In this document: piece by piece, positions 1 to 7,444 of the stretch
Numbering within the stretch: position 1 is the first letter of the stretch
Layout of the letters: each line of letters opens with the position of its first letter
Translations under genes and position numbers: made by a program
Assembly (NCBI GenBank): GCA_036845225.1
Contig: DAIUEJ010000020.1
Span: 1-44,520, forward strand
Origin: FEN-680 sp036845225
Lineage (GTDB): Bacteria; Actinomycetota; Geothermincolia; Fen-727; Anoxymicrobiaceae
Reading direction: 5' to 3'
Length of the DNA: 44,520 bases
The notes under the pieces: generated by a model
The model's input: only the letters and a program-made list of their open reading frames with translations
Databases searched by the model: none
What the model was told of the DNA's origin: nothing

Positions 1-62
1 TCTCTTGGAATCGTGACCTGCCGCTTGGGGCGCACCACGACATCGCTGCTCTCCGGCGACAT
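1..62 (-). CDS. AbrB/MazE/SpoVT-like DNA-binding protein, N-terminus only
   Basis: The first 20 codons are visible, reading MSPESSDVVVRPKRQVTIPR before the window ends. The VRPKRQVTIP stretch matches the start of the swapped-hairpin AbrB fold, where a basic segment followed by TIP begins the DNA-binding strand. Such proteins are usually antitoxins or small transition-state regulators. The start is ATG at 62, preceded by a good ribosome site (GGAGGT, 8 bases upstream). The promoter and palindrome just upstream fit an autoregulated gene. Whether a toxin follows cannot be seen. The family assignment rests on only 20 residues. Confidence 0.6.
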   Translation of the reverse strand, partial: MSPESSDVVVRPKRQVTIPR

Positions 63-75
63 TGAATTACCTCCA

Positions 76-132
76 ACGTAGGATATCTAACGTCCTACGT
101 CTAATAGTGAGGGCGCGGGTTATGGCTGTCAA
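76..132 (-). promoter_or_regulatory. Promoter and palindromic operator for the AbrB-like gene
   Basis: Read on the minus strand, TTGACA (127-132) is followed after 17 bases by CACTAT (104-109). Immediately downstream lies a perfect inverted repeat, ACGTAGGA (76-83) and TCCTACGT (93-100), separated by 9 bases. The repeat covers the expected transcription start and ends just before the ribosome site. That position suits a repressor site, and antitoxins of this fold commonly repress their own operon through such palindromes. The -10 hexamer is a weak match. The operator role is inferred from position and symmetry. Confidence 0.5.
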
Positions 133-183
133 GAGGAAGGCGAGAACGGCGGGGTTCAAGCGCGACTGAAGGTCCGGATGAGG

Positions 184-672
184 TCAACCCTGCAGGGTAT
201 CGAGGACGGCGAAGATGTCTTCGTCCGTGGGGAATTCGGTCTGGATCCAACCGATGAAGATGAACTTGATGGTCTTGTCCTTGTCGAGGATGAACTCGGA
301 GGGACGGGAGATGTTGACGGACTCGAAGTTCATGCGCACGTAGACCCCGTATGCCCTGACCACGTCACGCCTGACGTCGGAGAGCAGAGGGAACGGATAC
401 TCGTGAGTCTTAAGGAATTCCTGCATGCGGGGAATGCTCTCGGCCATGATGACGGCGACCCGCGTGTTCCGCTTCTCGAACTCGTCGTAGATTTCTCGTA
501 TATGACCCATATACTTACGGCAGTGCGGTCACCAGGTCCCCCGGCCGAAGATGATCATGAGTGGCTGACCGCTGAGGTCGTCGAGGCTGACCTTCTCGCC
601 CGTCGAAGCGTCGATCAGGCTGAAGTCAGGCGCCTTGTCACCGACCTTGAGCACTTTGCTTTCCTTTGGCAT
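184..672 (-). CDS. Peroxiredoxin-like (AhpC/TSA redoxin) selenoprotein, UxxC active site
   Basis: The frame runs from ATG 672 (ribosome site GAGGTGAT) to a TGA stop at 184-186, giving 162 residues if the internal TGA at 529-531 is decoded. That TGA is codon 48, in the context FGRGTW-TGA-PHCRKYM. This is exactly the first Cys of the WCPxCR motif of thioredoxin-fold peroxiredoxin-like proteins. The N-terminal part (VGDKAPDFSLIDASTGEKVS) and the downstream part (peroxiredoxin strands, ISRPSEFILDKD) both match the family and share one frame. A perfect 7-bp hairpin begins 14 bases after the TGA. Together these support selenocysteine insertion rather than a stop. An ordinary gene caller would report only the last 108 residues. 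The protein would reduce peroxides or disulfides in the cytoplasm; no signal peptide is seen. Selenocysteine machinery is not in this window. Confidence 0.88.
498..514 (-). promoter_or_regulatory. Bacterial SECIS-like hairpin
   Basis: On the minus strand GTATATG and CATATAC form a perfect 7-bp stem around a GGT loop (or 6 bp around GGGTC). The stem begins 14 bases after the in-frame TGA and its loop lies about 21 bases after it. Bacterial SECIS elements are short stem-loops just downstream of the UGA with guanines in a small loop bound by SelB, so spacing and loop fit. The hairpin lies inside the coding frame, as expected in bacteria. Confidence 0.8.
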
Positions 673-860
673 CTCATCACCTCGGTCTAATCATGACATT
701 TAAAGCAACAAAAGACACGGTGCACCCTGGATCAGACAGGTTCGCCACCCGGCTGCAGGGAACTTATCCGGACAATGCATGCCCAGCCGATCGCGAGATA
801 TAATCTCTTCACGCAGGGAACGGTGAGCATCGAGCAAGTTAAGCGCAGGAGGATGCGGAA

Positions 861-1046
861 ATGAAGAAATGGATCGGACGCATCGCGGCGTTTGTGATAT
901 GAGTGGGCGTGGTAGTCGCACTGTGTGTGTGGCTGGCCCCGGTCTGGCTCACCGTGCTGATCACCTCGCTGGTTGTGGTCGGCATGATCGTCGGTTGGGT
1001 GGTCGAAGACGTCAAGGGCGCCAGGGAGCCGGAAGAGGCTGCCTGA
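861..1046 (+). pseudogene. Small two-helix membrane protein gene interrupted by TGA
   Basis: ATG 861 has a strong ribosome site (AGGAGG, 847-853). The frame codes MKKWIGRIAAFVI, then TGA at 900-902, then a strongly hydrophobic stretch (VGVVVALCVWL, LTVLITSLVVVGMIVGWVV) and an acidic tail ending at TGA 1044-1046. Continuity of hydrophobic character across the TGA suggests one protein of about 61 residues with two membrane segments. No SECIS-like hairpin is apparent, and a membrane position is unlikely for selenocysteine. A TGG-to-TGA change or a sequence error is the simplest reading. A TATAAT sequence at 799-804, inside the palindrome GAGATATAATCTC, may be its -10 element, though no good -35 is seen. 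Function unknown. Confidence 0.5.
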
Positions 1047-1063
1047 CCATATCCTGCAATAGT

Positions 1064-1092
1064 GCGCCATCGGGGTCTGACCCCACTGGCGC
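1064..1092. repeat. Dispersed palindromic repeat, GGGGTC family
   Basis: GCGCCA (1064-1069) and TGGCGC (1087-1092) flank the palindromic core GGGGTCTGACCCC. It lies in the gap between the broken membrane gene and the ADP-ribosylglycohydrolase gene. It belongs to the same core-sharing set as copies near 16.2, 27.4, 35.3, 36.0, 38.5 and 43.4 kb. There is no T-tract, so it is not an obvious terminator. Confidence 0.6.
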
Positions 1093-1112
1093 GTTGTGAG
1101 AAAGTAGCGAGC

Positions 1113-2096
1113 ATGGCAGATGAACTCGATAGGATACACGGGTGCCTCGCGGGGCTCGCGGTCGGGGACGCCATGGGGCGGCCGACAGAACTGCTCTTCA
1201 ATTACCGGCGCATCGAGAAGAAGTACGGCCACGTCGAGACCCTGGTCGGCCGCGCCGCCGGTGCCGTGACCGATGACACCAGGCTCACTCTGACCGTTGC
1301 CGACGCTATCCTCGACGTCGGTCACCTCGTGTCCGCCGATGAACTCGTCGACCACTGGAAGCGAGACCCGGAATTCTCCTGGCGCAAGTTTCTGAGATCC
1401 TACAACCGCAACGAGGGTTTCTGGTTCGGCGAGCACGTCGTCGCTTTCGCCGGACGCCTGGGCGTGCCGGGGCATCTCACCGGGTACTTGAACGCGTCCG
1501 CCTTGTTCGCTGGCAACGAGGCGGCGATGATAATGGCGCCCGTGGGCATCGTTTGCCGCGGGAAGCCTGCCGCCGCCGCGGAAGCCGGAAGAGAGATGTC
1601 TCGCGCCTGCATGGTGGGGGCGGGCGCGGACATGGCGGGAGCCTGGGCTGCCGCTATCTCGTCCTCACTCTCGAGCGGCGCGACCGTCGAATCGGTCCTG
1701 GAGTCTGCCATGGAGAACGCGACTGCCAGGATACAGACGTTCATCGCGACTGCGCTTCGTGTCGCTGATGACTTCGATGACGTACTTGAAGCGAGGGAGG
1801 CTCTCTACGCGAGGTGTCTCAGGCCGATACAAGTCGACTCGAGGGAGACCGTGCCCGTCGCACTGGCCCTTTTCAAGATAGCTGGCGGCGACCCTATGAC
1901 CGCGGTGATCGGGGGCGCCAACTTCGGGCGTGACTCGGACACGATCGCGGGTATGGCCGGGTTGCTCAGCGGAGCCATGTCGGGCGTCGGGGCCATCGAT
2001 GCGGGCATCTACCGTCGGGTGCTCGAGGTGAACGGCTTCGACCTTGAGAGTTATGCGTCTCGGCTGGCGGCAGTGACGCCGTACGTTGCACGTTGA
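1113..2096 (+). CDS. ADP-ribosylglycohydrolase (DraG-like) family protein
   Basis: 327 residues. Family hallmarks are an N-terminal GCLAGLAVGDAMGRPTE (residues 10-26), the metal-binding TDDT at 53-56, and a C-terminal GRDSDTIAGM starting at residue 272 whose Asp274/Asp276 complete the di-Mg site. Members remove ADP-ribose from arginine side chains, as DraG does on nitrogenase reductase, or hydrolyse other ADP-ribosyl compounds. No nitrogenase gene or ADP-ribosyltransferase is nearby, so the target is unknown. ATG 1113 was chosen because residues before it (from GTG 1062) run through a palindromic repeat and do not resemble the family. The protein is cytoplasmic, with no signal peptide. Confidence 0.88.
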   Translation: MADELDRIHGCLAGLAVGDAMGRPTELLFNYRRIEKKYGHVETLVGRAAGAVTDDTRLTLTVADAILDVGHLVSADELVDHWKRDPEFSWRKFLRSYNRNEGFWFGEHVVAFAGRLGVPGHLTGYLNASALFAGNEAAMIMAPVGIVCRGKPAAAAEAGREMSRACMVGAGADMAGAWAAAISSSLSSGATVESVLESAMENATARIQTFIATALRVADDFDDVLEAREALYARCLRPIQVDSRETVPVALALFKIAGGDPMTAVIGGANFGRDSDTIAGMAGLLSGAMSGVGAIDAGIYRRVLEVNGFDLESYASRLAAVTPYVAR

Positions 2097-2174
2097 GGGG
2101 CTTTGTACGAACGCCGAACGCAAAGGAGGCGCTGTGGACCAGGAAAGCGGCGGACGGTGCGATAGAGAAAGGCG

Positions 2175-2981
2175 ATGAACTTGGAACGGATCAGGACAGG
2201 CGACATCGAGATGTGTTACAGCCGCGCGGGCTCGGGACCGCCGCTGGTGATGCTGATGGGACTGACAGCTAACATGGACTGGTGGGCTCCCGCGCTTGTC
2301 GACCGACTTGCCTGCGACTTCAGCCTTCTCATGTTCGACAACCGCGGGGCGGGGCGGAGTTCGACGGGCATGCGGCCGTTTTCCGTCAAGCAGTTCGCCG
2401 ACGATACCGCCGGGCTCATGAGAGGCCTGGGGATCGAGCGGGCGCACGTCATCGGTGTGTCGATGGGCGGGATGATCGCTCAGGAGCTGGCGCTCCGCTG
2501 GCCGGGTCTGGTCGACCGGCTGGTGCTCTGTTGCACTTCCTGCGGCGGCATCCACTCGACCCTGCCGAGATTCCAGGCGATGAAGGTGCTCTTCCGGCCC
2601 AGGTCTGATGACGTGGTCGAGCAGGCACTCAGAAGCGTACCCGTCCTGTTCCCCGAGCCGTGGCTGACAGAGCATCCCGAGATCAGGGAGCAGTTCGCGG
2701 AGTCTGTCTCCCAGGCGCCTATAAGCAGGCAGAACGCGCAGAGGCAGATACGCGCGGTAGGACGCTTCAACACCTACAGACGCCTGCCGTTCATCAAGCA
2801 GCAGACGCTGGTGCTCTGCGGCCTGCAGGACGTCATCCTCCCGCCCGAGAATTCTCTGGTCATCGCCCGCCGCATCCCGGGTGCCAGGCTCAAAGTGTTC
2901 GAAGGGGCCGGCCATGGTTTCACGAGCCAGTGCGCCGAGGCGGTCGGAGACACCGCGTCGCGCTTCCTGAACGCCACTTAG
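2175..2981 (+). CDS. Alpha/beta hydrolase
   Basis: 268 residues. The nucleophile elbow is GVSMGG with Ser96. The likely acid is in LCGLQDVILPPE and the catalytic histidine is His247 in GAGHGF. The first strand segment SGPPLVMLMGLTANMDWW supplies the oxyanion-hole region. The protein is closely similar in layout and motifs to the hydrolase at 8064-8882, so the two are probably paralogues. Substrate is unknown; esterase, lactonase or haloperoxidase-like members share these motifs. It converges on the membrane hydrolase gene with a 7-base gap. ATG 2175 has a GAAAGG ribosome site. Confidence 0.88.
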   Translation: MNLERIRTGDIEMCYSRAGSGPPLVMLMGLTANMDWWAPALVDRLACDFSLLMFDNRGAGRSSTGMRPFSVKQFADDTAGLMRGLGIERAHVIGVSMGGMIAQELALRWPGLVDRLVLCCTSCGGIHSTLPRFQAMKVLFRPRSDDVVEQALRSVPVLFPEPWLTEHPEIREQFAESVSQAPISRQNAQRQIRAVGRFNTYRRLPFIKQQTLVLCGLQDVILPPENSLVIARRIPGARLKVFEGAGHGFTSQCAEAVGDTASRFLNAT

Positions 2982-2988
2982 TTTCGGC

Positions 2989-4851
2989 CTACCTCGCCGA
3001 TACCAGCGCCATCAGCGCCCAGCCCATGAAGAGCGCCGTAAAGAGAGAGGGCGTGAGCAGCGACGCCCCTTTGTCCCTCGCCTTCAAGTTCAGGAACGCG
3101 ATCACCAGGTAGACGGGGAGCGAGGTGATAAGGATGATGGCGACCACCGGCATGCGGAACGAGCCGGGCCGGCCCACCACCGCGAAAGGCCCTGACATCA
3201 GAGGTATCACGGCGACCGCCAGCGTCAGGGATCTGAGCGCCGCCTCGCTTGCCACATAGCCGAGCCTGACCCACCTCCCTGGCGTGTCCCCGAACATCGG
3301 GAGCAGGAACAGGTGGAAGTACTTCCCGTGGACCCAGAAGACCGAAGTTATCACCGCGACGAACACGATGAACCAGAAGAAAGAGTATGGGACCCCGGGG
3401 CCCAGGTACAGGAACCGGGCGAGCGGCACGTAGAGCAAGAGGAAAGCGAAGTAGCCGCCGGCCGCGGGCAGGGCCGCCCAGAGGTCGCGCCGCGCCCCGC
3501 CGCGCCAGTCGATGTCCCGCAGCGGCTGAGTTCCGCGGGCCTTGATCATCACGATGGCGCCGATCGCCAGCAGCACGAGCAGGCCGTGCATTATTGCCAG
3601 TGACACCACCAGGTCGCCGACGAAGAACGGCACCACTACCTTGATACCGAGGACTTTCGCGAGCGGGAGAGCGGCCAGCGCGATCACCACGAAGTACACC
3701 AGCGCCAGCACCCGGACACCGCTCCCGGCGCTGAGAGCCACCTCTTCCACCGCCTGCGCGGCCTCCCGGCGCGCGAAGCGGTCAGTCAGCTCACGGTAGA
3801 GGATAAGGGCCACCGCGATCCCGAGGAGCAGCGCCCCGAGGAGTATGCTCCCCCAACCCGAGTAGCGGAACATGAGGGATGGAAACGCGTACTCCTGCTT
3901 GACGCCGAAGCTGCTGGCAACCCAGTCGTATACCGCCTTGAAAACGGCCGAAGAGTAGGCTTCGGTCAGGTGTGTGTCTCCTGTCATTACCAGCATGCGC
4001 GCCGTCCCGTCCTCGAACGACCCGTACAGGCGCTCCTGGACAATGGGCCCCGCGCCCACGGCACGCGCCATCAACTCGTTGTCCTGCTTCTCGTTGCACA
4101 GCTCGTCGCTCCCACCCACCACCAGGAGGAAGTTGGGAGGCTTAGTCGGGGTAAGCCGTGATATGACTTCTCGCTCTTTAAGCGCGCCGGCGTCCGTGAT
4201 ATTGAAGCTGCGCGAGAAACACATGAACGGCCACTGCTTCGCGATGTTCTCCTTGATGGGCCCGTAGATGAGCTCGAGCAGTTGTCGGGGGCCCTGGTAG
4301 CAGTAGATGGCTGCCACCGCGGAGAACTTCTTCTCTTTCTGCAAGATGCCCGCGCGGACCGCGGTCACGCCCCCGAGAGAGTGGCCGGCCGCGGCCACCC
4401 TGGCGGGGTCCACCTCGGGATGGTTCCTGACGAGCCAGTCATATGCCGCCAGCATGGCTGTATATTCGGTGTTCCCCAGGTCGCTGTGCCCGCCCGAGCC
4501 CCCGAACCCAGGCAGGTCTATTGCGAGCACCTCGATGCCGTGCCGCGCCAGCTCCCTGCACATCGGGACATACAGCTCCTTGTACACCACGAAACCGTTG
4601 GCGAACAACACCGCCGGGACTTTTGTGCCCGGCTGAACATGGTCCGGTGTGTACAGCAGGCCCGCGACCCGTTCTTTGCCTTTGGAATAGGTGTTCGGGA
4701 AGGCGACCCGGGATATCTTGACGTCACCGAAGGTGAGGAGGGAGACGATGATGATGCCGATCAAGAGGAGGACGAGGGCGTATACGACCAGATGCAGGTG
4801 TCTTCTTTCGCGCCCCGCGAAGTCTCTGAGCGCGCCGCCCCTGCCGCCCAT
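2989..4851 (-). CDS. Membrane-bound alpha/beta hydrolase with C-terminal multi-TM domain
   Basis: 620 residues. An N-terminal membrane anchor (about residues 20-41) is followed by a dienelactone-hydrolase-like catalytic domain with GHSLGG (Ser158), an Asp candidate in VVGGSDELCN and a His candidate in GDTHLTEAYSS. The C-terminal half has about eight hydrophobic helices starting at WGSILLGALLLGIAVALILY. An in-frame upstream extension exists, but ATG 4851 is preferred because it overlaps the stop of the upstream dehydrogenase gene by one base (TGATG), a typical coupled start. It is last in a three-gene cassette after the Fe-S protein and the dehydrogenase. The combination suggests action on a lipid or membrane-associated ester. 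Substrate is not deducible. Confidence 0.85.
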   Translation of the reverse strand: MGGRGGALRDFAGRERRHLHLVVYALVLLLIGIIIVSLLTFGDVKISRVAFPNTYSKGKERVAGLLYTPDHVQPGTKVPAVLFANGFVVYKELYVPMCRELARHGIEVLAIDLPGFGGSGGHSDLGNTEYTAMLAAYDWLVRNHPEVDPARVAAAGHSLGGVTAVRAGILQKEKKFSAVAAIYCYQGPRQLLELIYGPIKENIAKQWPFMCFSRSFNITDAGALKEREVISRLTPTKPPNFLLVVGGSDELCNEKQDNELMARAVGAGPIVQERLYGSFEDGTARMLVMTGDTHLTEAYSSAVFKAVYDWVASSFGVKQEYAFPSLMFRYSGWGSILLGALLLGIAVALILYRELTDRFARREAAQAVEEVALSAGSGVRVLALVYFVVIALAALPLAKVLGIKVVVPFFVGDLVVSLAIMHGLLVLLAIGAIVMIKARGTQPLRDIDWRGGARRDLWAALPAAGGYFAFLLLYVPLARFLYLGPGVPYSFFWFIVFVAVITSVFWVHGKYFHLFLLPMFGDTPGRWVRLGYVASEAALRSLTLAVAVIPLMSGPFAVVGRPGSFRMPVVAIILITSLPVYLVIAFLNLKARDKGASLLTPSLFTALFMGWALMALVSAR

Positions 4852-5690
4852 CACACGCGGTATCTCTTGAAGGCGAACGCCAGCACCGGAGCGAACTTCC
4901 GCATGGTCCCGAACCACAGCCACTGGAAGTGCTTCCTCACAAAGTAGCAGGCGCGCGCGAACCCCCTAGTGACCACCAGGAAGCGGTTCTTCTTTACCGC
5001 GTCGACGATGATACGCGCCGTCGCCTCGGGCGTGGAGGAGACCGCGAGCGCCATCTGGACCAGCCTGCCCGCGCCTTCGGCGAAGCCCTTGACGCGGATC
5101 CTGTTCTTAATGGGAGTGTCCACGCTGCCGGGGCACACGCAGGAGACGCCGATGCCGTTCGGCCTGGCTTCCAGCATGAGGGCCTCCGAGAACCCCACGA
5201 CCGCGAACTTGGCGGTGACGTACGGAGACAGGTAGAGGACCGGGTCGAACAGGCCGCTGGATGAGGCGACATTGAGGATGTGGCCTTCGCCCCTGGAGAC
5301 CATGTGGGGGTAGACCGCGCTCACTGTGTGGATCACGCCCCACAGGTCCACGCCGAGCTCGTGCTTCCAGTCTTCGATGGTGAGGTCTTCTACGGGGCAG
5401 AAGCCGACCACCCCCGCCACGTTGACCAGGATGTCGATCCTGCCCGCGTACTCCAGAGCGCTCGCGACCATCTCCGCGACCGCAGCGGCGTCAGAGACAT
5501 CCGCAGGGAGCGTTATCGTCTCGCGGCCCATCTTGCGGATGGCTGAGGCGGTCTCTTCCAGTCCCGCCTCGTCGATGTCGTTGAGGATCAGGGGGTCCGC
5601 CCCTTCGGAAGCGAATGCGATGGACGCCGCCCGCCCGATCCCGCTCGCCGCGCCTGTGACCAGAACAGCCCTGTTCCGCAAGTCGCGCAT
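4851..5690 (-). CDS. Short-chain dehydrogenase/reductase (SDR)
   Basis: 279 residues. The Rossmann motif TGAASGIG lies at 12-19, NVAG at 90-93, the catalytic Ser in VASSSG (143-145) and YVTAK with Tyr157/Lys161. This is a classical SDR that oxidises or reduces alcohol/ketone groups with NAD(P). Asp40 in LNDID, after the second strand, favours NAD over NADP. The extra C-terminal tail (ARACYFVRKHFQWLWFGTMR) is aromatic and basic and may bind membrane. GTG 5693 and ATG 5690 are adjacent starts; ATG is chosen. The gene is 13 bases downstream of the Fe-S gene and its stop overlaps the next start, so it sits in the middle of an operon. Confidence 0.92.
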   Translation of the reverse strand: MRDLRNRAVLVTGAASGIGRAASIAFASEGADPLILNDIDEAGLEETASAIRKMGRETITLPADVSDAAAVAEMVASALEYAGRIDILVNVAGVVGFCPVEDLTIEDWKHELGVDLWGVIHTVSAVYPHMVSRGEGHILNVASSSGLFDPVLYLSPYVTAKFAVVGFSEALMLEARPNGIGVSCVCPGSVDTPIKNRIRVKGFAEGAGRLVQMALAVSSTPEATARIIVDAVKKNRFLVVTRGFARACYFVRKHFQWLWFGTMRKFAPVLAFAFKRYRV

Positions 5691-5703
5691 CACGCACCGC
5701 CTG

Positions 5704-6510
5704 TCAGTCGTACTTCACGTATGTGCGTATCCGGTCGAGCGTCTTCTCCACGAACTCGGGGTCGCTGAGCCGGACCTCTATCGCGTCATTCGGGCACACC
5801 GTGGCACAGCGGCCGCATGCCCGGCAGTACTCGGTGATAACCGCCTTCTTGTCCGTCACGGTGATGGCCTGGAGGTAGCATTTCTGGGCGCACTTGCCGC
5901 ACCCCTTGCACTTCTCGGGGTCGAGCGAGATGGTGACGCTCTCGAGGGGTGGTTGCGAGGGTTCGATGAACTCGAGGGGCGCATAGGCGGAGAAACGCGT
6001 CACGCAGCAGCATTCGCAGCAGAAGCAGACGGTCAGCAGGCGGTGCCTGTCCTTGATCTTGAAGATGAAGTTGTCGACCCGCGCCTTGCCCACGATCGGC
6101 ACCAGGCCGGCATCCACGGCGCGCCGCGCGTGTTCCTTGGCCTCGTCGACCCCGACTTCCCTGAACGGGAACCTCTTCGCCTCGAGGGATGAGTCGCCCA
6201 TGAGGAGGCACCCGATCTCGACCGGATAGTCCTTGCAGCCCCAGCCTTTCCTGCAGCCGCAGTAGTCGATTATCGCGCGGTGGGAGGCTTCCTCGATGAT
6301 GCGGTCGAGAACGGTCAGCGGCATGGGCGCGCCCTCCGGCATCTCTATGTCCTGGTTGATGGGGAGCCACCGCATGTCGGTCCTGTCCGCCTTGAGCCAC
6401 GGGTGCCACCTGTTGACAAGGGGCAGGTGGTAGAAGCCCTTCATCATCCGTTCCATGTTCTTGCCGATGCCTTTGATGTGCACCTGGCGCCTGGTCTTAC
6501 CGCCTGACAT
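5704..6510 (-). CDS. Cysteine-rich 4Fe-4S protein with C-terminal two-cluster ferredoxin domain
   Basis: 268 residues from ATG 6510 (ribosome site AAGGAG). Two standard cluster motifs are at the C-terminus: Cys201/204/207/211 and Cys229/232/235/239. The N-terminal part is not a plain ferredoxin. It has Cys84, Cys86, Cys92 and Cys101 in a conserved-looking block (DYCGCRKGWGCKDYP) and a dense run CFCCECCC (162-169) with six Cys in eight residues. Such a run could ligate another cluster or metal. As first gene of a cassette with an SDR and a membrane hydrolase it probably moves electrons to or from the dehydrogenase partner, though this is inference. I recognise the ferredoxin domain but not the N-terminal family. 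Confidence 0.85.
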   Translation of the reverse strand: MSGGKTRRQVHIKGIGKNMERMMKGFYHLPLVNRWHPWLKADRTDMRWLPINQDIEMPEGAPMPLTVLDRIIEEASHRAIIDYCGCRKGWGCKDYPVEIGCLLMGDSSLEAKRFPFREVGVDEAKEHARRAVDAGLVPIVGKARVDNFIFKIKDRHRLLTVCFCCECCCVTRFSAYAPLEFIEPSQPPLESVTISLDPEKCKGCGKCAQKCYLQAITVTDKKAVITEYCRACGRCATVCPNDAIEVRLSDPEFVEKTLDRIRTYVKYD

Positions 6511-6625
6511 GAATACTCCTTGTGATAAGTTGTCCCGGCTGGATTCTACAACGCAGAGCAAGGGCTGTTGAATAGAGATGGCAAACCTCTCGTGGTGATC
6601 CGTTCTGCTCGCGGGAGGCCTGCTC

Positions 6626-7240
6626 TCAGACGCCCAGCACTTCGTTGACGAGGATAAGCGTGATGCGGCCGGCTATCTTTTCGCCGTTGATGATCAGCAC
6701 CTTGTTTACCTTGGTCGTCGTGCCGGGGCCGTAAGCCTTCAGGGCGCGCTCAGTCTCGTGTGGCAGGCACCACTCGTAGAGGCGTCGGAAACCTTCGTCC
6801 CTGTCTTTCACTATCTTGTGCGCCCCCACCACCAGCAAGACTTTCATCGCACCGGAGGCGTGGGCGGCCAGCTGGCTCCCGGTGTTCGAGGCCCACATCA
6901 CAGAGCCGTCCTCCGTCACCGCGTGGGCGCTGCCGATCGACCAGGGGGGCGCTGCGCCAAGCCTCTGCATCTCGAGCTTGTCCTTCTTCGGATCCATCTT
7001 GCTGAACTTGTTCCTCGTGGCGACGTAGCGGCCCGATTCAAGGATGAGCTTGTCCAGGCCGAGTGCGGACAGCGTCATGGAGGTCATGTTCATGACCTCG
7101 TCGCCCTCGGGAATGAATGCGAGGACCTTCTCGCGGGCCGCCTCGCCCGTCTCCACGAACGACGCGTTGATGCCGTGTTCTACGAGCGCCGACACCGTTC
7201 TATCGATGACATCTCTCGAAGGCAGTGTGTCCCATGCCAT
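6626..7240 (-). CDS. LUD-domain protein (LutC/LutB-type lactate-utilisation fold)
   Basis: 204 residues. The LUD pattern is visible: PEGDEVMNMTSMTLSALGL resembles the Gly-x-x-Val...Ser-x-Thr-Leu segment, and GSQLAAHASGAMKVLLVVG plus AHKIVKD resembles the central strand. In known systems LUD proteins accompany lactate oxidation Fe-S proteins. Here no lutA/lutB is next to it, so the role is open. ATG 7240 is preceded by GGAGAA. A much longer open frame continues upstream through the corrinoid gene on the other strand but has no family resemblance. It is transcribed divergently from the corrinoid protein gene. Confidence 0.85.
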   Translation of the reverse strand: MAWDTLPSRDVIDRTVSALVEHGINASFVETGEAAREKVLAFIPEGDEVMNMTSMTLSALGLDKLILESGRYVATRNKFSKMDPKKDKLEMQRLGAAPPWSIGSAHAVTEDGSVMWASNTGSQLAAHASGAMKVLLVVGAHKIVKDRDEGFRRLYEWCLPHETERALKAYGPGTTTKVNKVLIINGEKIAGRITLILVNEVLGV

Positions 7241-7400
7241 GGCCGTTCTCCAATTGTGATTGCTTGTATCACTATTATGCGCGCCCGGGTGTCGACCTGC
7301 CAGGTGAGCTGCCGGTTCGGGCTGGGTGGAGCGTCCGGGTAGACGGAGAGGTAGACGGTGTCTGACCCCTGATTGTGGATATAGTAGGATTATGCGGTAC

Positions 7401-7417
7401 GGTGCCGCAACGGCACC
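7401..7417 (+). other. Hairpin in the leader of the corrinoid-protein gene
   Basis: GGTGCC and GGCACC pair perfectly around GCAAC, 27 bases upstream of the ATG and just before the ribosome site (GGGAGGGTGG). No T-tract follows. It could affect mRNA stability or translation. It does not resemble a cobalamin riboswitch, which would be far longer. Confidence 0.4.
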
Positions 7418-7444
7418 CACAGGCCGAGACGGGAGGGTGGAGAG

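Noticed and set aside
122..168. 15-codon plus-strand frame (MAVKRKARTAGFKRD)
   Set aside because: It is short, has no ribosome site, and overlaps the -35 region of the opposite-strand promoter.
900..902. Selenocysteine at this TGA
   Set aside because: No SECIS-like hairpin follows, the position is inside a membrane helix, and no Cys-containing family is recognised.
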